Shown piece by piece: positions 1 through 6,476 of a stretch of DNA of 7,370 nt (its first letter is position 1; each line of letters opens with the position of its first letter). Both the position numbers and the translations under genes were made by a program. The stretch comes from Anaerolineales bacterium UBA832 (GTDB lineage Bacteria; Chloroflexota; Anaerolineae; Anaerolineales; UBA11657): NCBI GenBank assembly GCA_002296125.1, contig DBHI01000025.1, positions 1 to 7,370 of the forward strand, written 5' to 3'. The notes below the pieces were generated by a model. That model worked only from the letters and a program-made list of their open reading frames with translations, was not told the DNA's origin and ran no database searches.

Positions 1-880
1 AACTCATGTTAATTCTAAAACTTCCAGGGTTCATACTTCTTTTAATCAAACGATTGCCTCAACTGGAAGATTATCAAGTACAAAGCCTAATTTACAGAAT
101 ATACCTATTAGGAGTGAAATTGGTAGGAGAGTTAGAAAAGCTTTTATTGCTCCGGAAGGATGTCAATTAGTAGCAATGGATTATTCTCAAATTGAATTAC
201 GAATAGCTGCACATTTGTCATGTGATGAGTTTTTAACAAATGCGTTCAAACAAGATGTTGATATTCATGCTTCTACCGCAGCTGCTGTCTTCGATATACC
301 TATTGATAAAGTTTCTTCTGATCAGCGAAGACAGGCTAAAGCTGTAAATTTTGGCTTGCTTTATGGTATGGGTCCATATAGATTGGCTAGTTCTATTGAT
401 ATTACTGTCGGTGAAGCTGAAGATTTTATTGAAAAATATTTTGACCGATTACCAGGTGTTAAGCAGTATTTGGACAAAATATTAGACCAAGCTACAACTC
501 AAGGGTTTGTTGAGACTTTATTAGGTCGTAGACGTTATTTTCCGATGCTGAAATCAAATGATACAGGTAATAAAGCAGTCCATGCTCGTGCTGAACGTGA
601 AGCTATAAATGCACCTATTCAAGGTGCAGCTGCAGATATTATTAAGATTGCAATGGTTGAGGTGTACAGGGCATTGAAGACAACTTTTTCTGATGTGAAA
701 ATCTTGTTACAAGTACATGATGAGTTACTGTTTGAGTGTCCAAATGATAAAGTTGAAGAGTTAATTGATACTGTTCGTCCAATTATGGAATCAGCATATG
801 ATTTGTCAGTGCCTTTAAAGGTGGATGTGAATGTGGGCAAGAACTGGGAAGAGATGATACCGTTTAATAATCAAGTATGA
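1..880 (+). CDS. polA: DNA polymerase I, C-terminal polymerase domain (5' partial)
   Basis: Family A DNA polymerase that fills gaps in repair and Okazaki fragment processing in the cytoplasm. The frame is open from base 2, so the gene begins upstream of the window and the ATG at 176 is internal; 292 C-terminal residues are visible. Upstream of that ATG the reading frame gives the conserved TGRLSS and PNLQNIPIR segments. Then come motif A (DYSQIELR, starting at base 179, first metal-binding Asp), motif B on the O helix (RRQAKAVNFGLLYG, from base 326) and motif C (QVHDELL, Asp at 719-721). The motif B position equivalent to E. coli F762 is Phe, the usual residue that disfavours dideoxynucleotides. 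All catalytic residues in view are present and the end is normal. The stop is TGA at 878-880. Whether 5' nuclease and proofreading domains exist cannot be seen. The next gene begins 10 bases downstream on the same strand, suggesting cotranscription. Confidence 0.97.
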   Translation, partial: THVNSKTSRVHTSFNQTIASTGRLSSTKPNLQNIPIRSEIGRRVRKAFIAPEGCQLVAMDYSQIELRIAAHLSCDEFLTNAFKQDVDIHASTAAAVFDIPIDKVSSDQRRQAKAVNFGLLYGMGPYRLASSIDITVGEAEDFIEKYFDRLPGVKQYLDKILDQATTQGFVETLLGRRRYFPMLKSNDTGNKAVHARAEREAINAPIQGAAADIIKIAMVEVYRALKTTFSDVKILLQVHDELLFECPNDKVEELIDTVRPIMESAYDLSVPLKVDVNVGKNWEEMIPFNNQV

Positions 881-890
881 TTCAAATGTT

Positions 891-1796
891 ATGTATTTTC
901 TTCCTGTAGTTGCAGGCATTTCAGCAGTATTTCTATGGGGTATTTCATTTGTGGCTATTAAGATAGTTTTGCCAGAAATGCAGCTCGAGACGATGATTTT
1001 TGTTAGACAGTTGTTGGGTTTAATGACTGTGGGGACAATTGTTGGAATTAGACGTAAATTTATTTTGCCAGTACGTAATTTGGTACCATCTCTTATATTT
1101 ACAAGTTTTGTTGGAATTATATTACATCAATGGGTACAAGCGCGTGGCATGATGACTACGACTGCTATTGTATCTGCATGGCTATCAGCACTATCTCCTA
1201 TGTTGATAGCAGTAATGAGTTGGATATGGCTTAGGGAGAGATTTATGTCAAAGTCTTTGATATGGTTGTTAATTGCTGGTTTTGGTGCAATATTAATATC
1301 ATCTGGTAGTTGGGAATCTCTTCTACTAGGTAATTACGGTGGATCCGGAGCGTATATGGTTGCAGGCAGTGCTTTTTTGTGGGCTTTGTATTCGATAATG
1401 TTAAAAAAGATGTTAGTCAATAATGATGTAAGTTCTATTACCTTAATAGTATTATTATTGGGATTCTTAATGTTCATACCAATATTTGTTAATATCAAAG
1501 GTTGGTTAGATTTTAATGCAATTAGTCTAAATGGATGGTTAGCTCTATTGGTATTAGGAGTTGGAAGTACGGGTTTAGCATCAATTTTATATAATTATTC
1601 CTTAAAGAATGTCTCTGGAGTTGTAGCAGCATCTCTACAATACCCTGAGCCCTTAGTTGCTATGTTAGGAGCATCAATTTTATTGGAAGAAAGTTTTACG
1701 ATGAGTATGTGTATTGGTGGTTTATTAATTTTAGTTAGTCTCAGATCTATACAAATTTTAGAGATTTATGATGGTGGTTCTAAACGGGCAAATTGA
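891..1796 (+). CDS. EamA/DMT-superfamily transporter, ten-helix membrane protein
   Basis: Integral inner-membrane protein of 301 residues, the usual length for drug/metabolite transporter exporters. It shows the internal duplication of the family: an EamA repeat at about residues 5-138 and another at about 152-286, each with five hydrophobic segments. Each half opens with an FLW motif (FLWGISF at 14-20, FLWALY at 163-168) and carries a P-x-L-A-x-x-x-W/L-x-E helix near its end (P103 to R117; P254 to E267). Relatives export amino acids, metabolites or toxic compounds, but the substrate cannot be read from sequence. The ATG at 891 is chosen because it leads straight into the first helix; no Shine-Dalgarno lies in the 10-base gap after polA, so translation may depend on polA termination. 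The last ten codons overlap the end of the convergent LysM gene by 31 bp. No transporter-specific regulator is adjacent. Confidence 0.93.
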   Translation: MYFLPVVAGISAVFLWGISFVAIKIVLPEMQLETMIFVRQLLGLMTVGTIVGIRRKFILPVRNLVPSLIFTSFVGIILHQWVQARGMMTTTAIVSAWLSALSPMLIAVMSWIWLRERFMSKSLIWLLIAGFGAILISSGSWESLLLGNYGGSGAYMVAGSAFLWALYSIMLKKMLVNNDVSSITLIVLLLGFLMFIPIFVNIKGWLDFNAISLNGWLALLVLGVGSTGLASILYNYSLKNVSGVVAASLQYPEPLVAMLGASILLEESFTMSMCIGGLLILVSLRSIQILEIYDGGSKRAN

Positions 1797-3295
1797 GCCA
1801 TAGGTAAAATCGTAGCAGTCCAGATATAGTTTTGAGCATGGCTGGGGGCACCGGTTTCTGCATCGTAAAATTCCCAATAGTTTGTTGTTCCTTCTGAAGC
1901 GAGTTTTTTTACTAGTGGATTTGTTATGTGTTGTGCTTCATTAATATAGCCATAATCTGATAGACCTTTGACAATTAATAGCGTTAGGCTTGGCCACATG
2001 CCACCTTTCCATCGATTAGAGCTGCCATATCCAGCTTCTCGTTTACCTAATGAAGGAAGACCAAATTTCGTATGAAAATCACCACCAGGTAATAAATGTT
2101 TCTGTACAATTTTTTTGGCTTGTTCTTTTGAAGGTACCTCTGCATATAGAGGCATTAATCCGCCTATATCTTTTACTCTTACTTGTCCACCATATTTAGA
2201 TATTCCATAATAGAAACTGTCTTCTTCATTCCACATGAGGGTATTCATTAGCTGAGTTAAATGAGATGCTCGAGATTGAAAGAGATATGCACGTGCATCG
2301 CCTAATTCTACAGCCATTTCATACAGTGCATGATCATTCGCTATGATATACGCATTTATATCCACTGAGCATTGGTTTTCTACACCATTTGTAGTAGTCC
2401 AAGTAATCAAGTCAGAATCATCTCTTACGGATTCCCAATGATTTTTCCAAAAAAACATTCCTTGGCATTTGTCATGATCACGTCTATTGGATTTTGACCA
2501 CCACCAGTCATCATTTTTTATGCCTGCTTCAAATGATTCTTTTAAAAATTGTTTATCTTTGCAACTATAATAAATTTGTAACGCTTCCCATGCTAGTACA
2601 GGTAACGTTATATTTGTGTTTGTTATAGATCCTGGTCCTGTATCTGTTGTCACCAAATATGGGAAACCACCATCATTGTTCTGTGCATAGTAAAAAGCTC
2701 GTAACATGCCTTGTGCTTCAGTACATTTACCCAGTCTTGCATATGCTACTGCAGCTAAGTTTTCATGAGCATGATTCCGTGTTGATTGAAACCAATATAT
2801 TCTTTTGTCATCTTTTGCTACAGGTGTAAATGAATAGTAAACTCTTTCATCAACAATCTCTTGAATAAATGGTTTGTCTAAGAATTCTGACACGGATGTA
2901 CGTATATCAGAGGATTGTCTAAATGTGTTTTTTGTCGTTTTATATTGATTTTGTATTGCGTGAGAGACTGCAGGGATCTTGATGGTTTGACCGACCCAAA
3001 TAAAATCTATATTTCTAATATTGTTGGCTGTTGAAATTTCTTCTACAGTTGTATTGTATGCGTCGGCGATATTAGAGAGAGTATCACCAGGTTGGACTAC
3101 ATATACGATATGTTCAGACGCCAAAGCACTTTGAAGTGAGGATCCCATACAACTTAACAATATTGTCATAGTTAATAATTTACGAAACATGTATTGAAAT
3201 AATTTTGTTGATATTATCATTTGCTTGAAAAACTTAAAAGGATTTTGTATTATGCGGCATAGATTTGAAAGAAAATATTTTTGGATTTTTATCAA
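1766..3295 (-). CDS. Secreted LysM domain + (alpha/alpha)6 glycosidase-like protein (GH63/MGH-like)
   Basis: Probable exported glycan-binding and glycan-hydrolysing protein, 509 residues from the widest start. A LysM domain lies at about 63-107 (VVQPGDTLSNIADAYN, then VGQTIKIP). A six-hairpin, mostly helical domain follows at about 165-505, with features I associate with GH63, trehalase and mannosylglycerate-hydrolase-like enzymes: AQNNDGGFPY (204-213), VDINAY (311-316), GGMWPSL (431-437) and WEFYDAETG (474-482). Candidate acid/base residues are D292 or D293 in WESVRDDSD and E475; this assignment is from memory of the family and is tentative. The start is uncertain. TTG at 3295-3293 overlaps the upstream TGA as TTGA, but ATG at 3190 (residue 36) gives a compact signal peptide ending ALA-S around residue 59, and ATG at 3220 is a third option. 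None has a clear Shine-Dalgarno. The substrate is unknown; the family includes alpha-glucosidases and compatible-solute hydrolases. Confidence 0.85.
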   Translation of the reverse strand: MIKIQKYFLSNLCRIIQNPFKFFKQMIISTKLFQYMFRKLLTMTILLSCMGSSLQSALASEHIVYVVQPGDTLSNIADAYNTTVEEISTANNIRNIDFIWVGQTIKIPAVSHAIQNQYKTTKNTFRQSSDIRTSVSEFLDKPFIQEIVDERVYYSFTPVAKDDKRIYWFQSTRNHAHENLAAVAYARLGKCTEAQGMLRAFYYAQNNDGGFPYLVTTDTGPGSITNTNITLPVLAWEALQIYYSCKDKQFLKESFEAGIKNDDWWWSKSNRRDHDKCQGMFFWKNHWESVRDDSDLITWTTTNGVENQCSVDINAYIIANDHALYEMAVELGDARAYLFQSRASHLTQLMNTLMWNEEDSFYYGISKYGGQVRVKDIGGLMPLYAEVPSKEQAKKIVQKHLLPGGDFHTKFGLPSLGKREAGYGSSNRWKGGMWPSLTLLIVKGLSDYGYINEAQHITNPLVKKLASEGTTNYWEFYDAETGAPSHAQNYIWTATILPMAQFARLEPPS

Positions 3296-4359
3296 TTATT
3301 TATTTGTTTTTCGTGTCTATAAAATTCTAAATATATTTCTATAGTGGTTACTAAAAATATCATGATTACAGGCCCGTAAATTACACCTAAAAAACCAAAA
3401 ATATTAAGTCCTCCTAATGCTCCAATTAGTACAAGTGCAGGATTTAGACTTGCTTCTTTTGGTACTAACATTGGACGCAAAAATGTGTCTATGTTGCTAA
3501 TTATTACTAGTCCACCTATTAGTATTAAAATGCCCTGCCATATGCTACCAAAAACTATTAGAGTAATTCCTGCTGGGACAGTAATTACGTTGACACCTAA
3601 TGGTAACAGAGCAAAAATTATGCATAACAATGTCCAGAATGCTACATAAGGCACTCCACCAATAGCAAGAAATATACCTGCTGCAACACCTTGCGCTAAT
3701 GCAATTACAAATACTCCTCGCACCATTGCTCGTGCCATGCTAGTTATTCTGAAGATATATTTCTGATCTAATTGATCATCCAATGGGCTGAGATCTTTAA
3801 TAATTTGAAAAAGTGTTGGCATAATCGGTAAAATAGTAATAAGTAATGAGACAAAGACTATTGCTTGAGTAATAAACTGGACAGAAGAAGTACCAATATT
3901 TAATGCATTGTTTGCAAGATATCCACTTATTGGACCAATCGTTGTTTGTATATTTTCTATTAGTGTAGTTTCAGTGATTTGAAAATCGATGAAAGGTATT
4001 GAAGTTAGGAAAATGTTCATCTGAGATATTAGATGTAATAGCGTAATATTATTATTATTTACAAGCCCAGAGATATCTTGTGTAAATTCCAGAGATTGTT
4101 TAATTGTTATGTTCGCAATTAAGAGTAGGGGAACCAATAGACTTAAGGATAGTGCTATCAGAGTTAGTATTATTGATATAGAGATATATCCTTTACACCA
4201 TTTCAACAATTTTAAGTATATAGGTCGATAAATTATTGCTGTTAGAAATGACATAATAATAGCGCCAATGTAGGGTTTTATGATGATATATGTTAGATAG
4301 CAAGCTAATAAAACTATTAAGTAGAAAAAAGACCTTGTTTTATTGGTGATGATTTTCAT
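3292..4359 (-). CDS. AI-2E/PerM family membrane transporter (UPF0118)
   Basis: Polytopic inner-membrane protein of 355 residues, the normal length for this family. Hydrophobic segments lie at about 11-28, 31-48, 59-83, 157-180, 212-233, 237-260, 263-288 and a split pair at 307-345. A soluble, Asn-rich stretch (about 84-156) separates the third and fourth segments, as is usual for the family. The C-terminal signature is clear: DTFLRPMLVPKEASLNP from residue 291, then GALGGLNIFGFLGVIYGP to 330. Family members have been linked to autoinducer-2 export in E. coli and to sodium/proton antiport in other bacteria, so the name does not fix the substrate. The ATG at 4359-4357 directly precedes a basic residue and the first helix. 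A TATAAT sequence sits 3 bases upstream of it, so a separate, perhaps leaderless, transcript is possible. The stop TGA overlaps a possible TTG start of the next gene. Confidence 0.92.
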   Translation of the reverse strand: MKIITNKTRSFFYLIVLLACYLTYIIIKPYIGAIIMSFLTAIIYRPIYLKLLKWCKGYISISIILTLIALSLSLLVPLLLIANITIKQSLEFTQDISGLVNNNNITLLHLISQMNIFLTSIPFIDFQITETTLIENIQTTIGPISGYLANNALNIGTSSVQFITQAIVFVSLLITILPIMPTLFQIIKDLSPLDDQLDQKYIFRITSMARAMVRGVFVIALAQGVAAGIFLAIGGVPYVAFWTLLCIIFALLPLGVNVITVPAGITLIVFGSIWQGILILIGGLVIISNIDTFLRPMLVPKEASLNPALVLIGALGGLNIFGFLGVIYGPVIMIFLVTTIEIYLEFYRHEKQINN

Positions 4360-4415
4360 AATATTATAAGTATACGTGATATATGAAACTTTTTGATTTT
4401 ATTTTAATATACATA
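4360..4415 (-). other. 56-bp intergenic gap, largest in the minus-strand cluster
   Basis: Very AT-rich spacer between the stop of the putative lipoprotein gene (4418-4416) and the AI-2E family start. No GC-rich hairpin followed by a T run was seen, so no intrinsic terminator is supported. It holds the TATAAT candidate. It is the likeliest internal promoter position in the cluster, because the other gaps are 33 bp or overlaps. Confidence 0.5.
4363..4368 (-). promoter_or_regulatory. Possible -10 element (TATAAT) of the AI-2E family gene
   Basis: The minus strand carries a perfect TATAAT hexamer only 3 bases before the ATG at 4359. If used, transcription would start at or just inside the ATG, giving a leaderless mRNA. 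No good TTGACA match was found 16-18 bases upstream. In such AT-rich DNA this hexamer arises easily by chance, so the call is weak. Confidence 0.25.
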
Positions 4416-5354
4416 TTATTGTGTAATACAGCTTGTTTGAGATACTGCCCATAGATTTAGCATACTGGTTGTGTTGAATATGTTTGTTTTGTCCACCTGT
4501 TGTATATCAGTACTAGTTTTTACGCTAAAATTTTCTTCTTTATTGTTGTTAATTGCCCATGTGATTGTGTTGCCTTGAACAATAACCGTACCAGTCCATT
4601 TTGAATAATTGCCATCAGAATCATATTTTAGATTGATAGCTTTTTGTGTATTGAGTATTCGATAAGCATACCTTTCTTGACCTACTTTGAGTTCTATATT
4701 TTCAAATGAAGATTCTACTATTTTGTCATTCGAACTATCAAGAGTGACTCTAATTATGTAATTGTCGTCTTCAGAGTATTGTCTTTCAACCTTTGTGATA
4801 TTTAAAGCTGACTTCATGTTTCCTGTGTCATCTGTAGGATCATATATAGTTTGATACAACAAATCTCCATTCTCAGTGCGTATTTCAGAAGTGTTTGAAT
4901 GTGCATCATAAATGATATGACTATTAGGTTCAACTTTTGATGATAAATATAATTTGTCTGGAATGATGCCATTGTGCACCAGTAATAATTTTCGAATACC
5001 AGTTTTGAGGTTTGTAGGTCCTGTTAGATTAATGGTACCGTCTCTGGTCTTGATCGTTTGATTTTTTAGAGATGCATTCCAATTGAATGTGTAAACTGCG
5101 GCTTCTTGAGTATTATTTGTAGTTGAGTTAAAAAATGGAAATACACAAATATTAGAGTTCTTTTCTGGTTCAGGTGTAGGTGGATCTGTTGGAATCATTT
5201 GAATATCTATCGGCGTACCAAATAGTGTAGGTGTAGGCTCATATAGTTGTTCAGGTGCGTCAATTTGATTCATTTGAATCTGGCAGCTTGTCATGACAAT
5301 ACATAACATAGTTAAAGTAAGCACTTTAGGAATATTAACGGATGGTTTGATCAT
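4416..5354 (-). CDS. Putative lipoprotein of unknown function
   Basis: I do not recognise a family for this 312-residue protein. The N terminus looks like a type II signal peptide: a basic start (K3, K10), a hydrophobic stretch at 11-22, and Cys24 in VMTSC. The Met at -3 is not the most typical lipobox residue, so lipidation is probable rather than certain. Residues 34-64 form a Pro/Thr/Glu-rich linker (YEPTPT, PTDPPTPEPE) of the kind also seen in the two M23 neighbours. The remainder, about 68-312, is rich in Asn, Ser and Thr with alternating hydrophobic residues, suggesting an extracytoplasmic beta-sandwich. Only two further cysteines occur, C70 near its beginning and C309 near the end, and they could pair as a disulfide closing the domain. 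The ATG at 5354-5352 has no Shine-Dalgarno and lies 33 bases after the upstream M23 stop. Its position between hydrolases and a membrane protein suggests an envelope accessory role; this is inference. Confidence 0.8.
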   Translation of the reverse strand: MIKPSVNIPKVLTLTMLCIVMTSCQIQMNQIDAPEQLYEPTPTLFGTPIDIQMIPTDPPTPEPEKNSNICVFPFFNSTTNNTQEAAVYTFNWNASLKNQTIKTRDGTINLTGPTNLKTGIRKLLLVHNGIIPDKLYLSSKVEPNSHIIYDAHSNTSEIRTENGDLLYQTIYDPTDDTGNMKSALNITKVERQYSEDDNYIIRVTLDSSNDKIVESSFENIELKVGQERYAYRILNTQKAINLKYDSDGNYSKWTGTVIVQGNTITWAINNNKEENFSVKTSTDIQQVDKTNIFNTTSMLNLWAVSQTSCITQ

Positions 5355-5387
5355 AATTAGTATGTATTGGTTGATTTGTTGTAAGTA

Positions 5388-6476
5388 TTAAGGGGATTCA
5401 TGTTGGATTATAATGAATGTGATTTCTTTACTATTTATATCAATTCTTTTTGATATTGTCTGACCTTCTAATGTCGATTCTATCGTACATTGTGTTGCTG
5501 GTATATCGCTAAATACAAAGTTTTCACTTATCAAATCATCAGGTTTAGTCCATTCATTCCAGTATGTTTCAACCCATCTTATCCCTTTATCAGCACATAA
5601 GATGTTGATTTTGTGTCCAGGTATAAACATGCCATTTTTGTCAATGATTTGTCCAGCGACTAATCCAGTCCCAGAGATAGGAGAGTACCATAATTCTGGA
5701 TTCCGTGTTTTCATATAGTCAAACGGATCATCAATACGTATTTCTAGATGGAGATGTGGTGCTAAAGCTGCTCCTGATTTTCCTACTGTACCGATGATTT
5801 GGCCAGTTAATATTTGTTGATCTTTTTCAACTAATAAATTGTCTAAATGTGCATAAAGTGCGTATAGAGTCCTTCCATTCCATTGTTGATCTAGTTTTAA
5901 TATTATGATATTGCCATAGAAATCATTTCGATAGCCAAACTTTTGGATATGGTCATTGCCAGAGTAGAATATGCTGCCGTTTCCAATTGCTACAACATTT
6001 GTGCCTTGATTGTTAGCCATATCTACTCCAAGATGAGGAGCTAACAGTCCATCCCATGTCATACCATAACGATAATGGGATACAGGATAATTATTTCCGT
6101 CCAGAATCGGTCTGTTAAAGAATAAATGAGTTTCAGGAGAAGCAATATTAGTGTGGGGTAGTGGTAGTTGTTCAGGAAGTGCTTTAGGTACTATAGGCGT
6201 ATTGCTTGGGGTAATTGTTAATGAAGGGGTTATTGTATTTGTTTGCGATGGCGTAGGTTCTTGGGGAATTGTCGCTGTGGCAGTAGATGTTTTTGTAGGG
6301 GTTGTACGTTGAGGAGCTATTGGAGGAGGTAATGTTTTTTGATTTGATGATACCGATTTTGTAACAATTGTTGAGTCGAGTTGTGTGCAGCTACATAGTA
6401 TTGCACTAATCATTAGTAGTATACAAATATATTTGCAAATCAATTGTTTGGTGTTGATGTGGGTGTAGGTGTCCAT
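5388..6476 (-). CDS. M23 family metallopeptidase lipoprotein (second paralog)
   Basis: Likely zinc endopeptidase of the lysostaphin/LytM type, anchored outside the membrane. In the 362-residue version, Cys30 follows a hydrophobic stretch in a good lipobox (LCSC). A Pro/Thr/Ser linker spans about 50-97, and the M23 domain about 133-248. All expected residues are present: H148 and D152 in HLGVD, H210 in YAHL, and H241 and H243 in HLHLE, so an active peptidase is expected. Residues 269-358 form a small beta-sandwich resembling carboxypeptidase regulatory-like domains (GLVAGQIIDKNG, then ENFVFSDIP). The ATG at 6476 overlaps the upstream M23 gene by 37 bp. An alternative TTG at 6443 forms a TTGA overlap with the upstream stop and leaves a compact signal peptide of 18 residues before the Cys. 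Neither start has a Shine-Dalgarno. The domain order matches the upstream gene, indicating tandem duplication. The substrate, peptidoglycan cross-links or another wall peptide, is not shown. Confidence 0.92.
   Translation of the reverse strand: MDTYTHINTKQLICKYICILLMISAILCSCTQLDSTIVTKSVSSNQKTLPPPIAPQRTTPTKTSTATATIPQEPTPSQTNTITPSLTITPSNTPIVPKALPEQLPLPHTNIASPETHLFFNRPILDGNNYPVSHYRYGMTWDGLLAPHLGVDMANNQGTNVVAIGNGSIFYSGNDHIQKFGYRNDFYGNIIILKLDQQWNGRTLYALYAHLDNLLVEKDQQILTGQIIGTVGKSGAALAPHLHLEIRIDDPFDYMKTRNPELWYSPISGTGLVAGQIIDKNGMFIPGHKINILCADKGIRWVETYWNEWTKPDDLISENFVFSDIPATQCTIESTLEGQTISKRIDINSKEITFIIIQHESP
6186..6329 (-). repeat. Pro/Thr/Ser linker coding region with two 18-bp repeat units
   Basis: Low-complexity linker between the lipid anchor and the peptidase domain of the second M23 protein. 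At 6201-6236 it contains two 18-bp units coding TITPSL and TITPSN. The hexapeptide period matches that of the linker in the upstream paralog. It probably acts as an extended spacer and may be O-glycosylated, though nothing here shows modification. Confidence 0.7.

Noticed and set aside
303..311. Evidence for phage or mobile origin of the polymerase fragment
   Set aside because: The motifs, C-terminal ending and base composition look like an ordinary bacterial polA; no integrase, transposase or inverted repeat is nearby.
619..840. Minus-strand open frame of 73 codons inside polA
   Set aside because: It lies opposite the conserved motif C region of polA, has no recognisable domain and is best explained as a shadow frame.
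1797..1860. Bidirectional terminator after the convergent genes (G-rich run and ACCGGT near 1850)
   Set aside because: The palindrome is only six bases, has no stem extension or T run, and lies within coding sequence.
2647..2829. Plus-strand open frame of 60 codons, His-rich at its start
   Set aside because: It is antisense to the conserved glycosidase domain; the His-rich look follows from the opposite-strand coding sequence.
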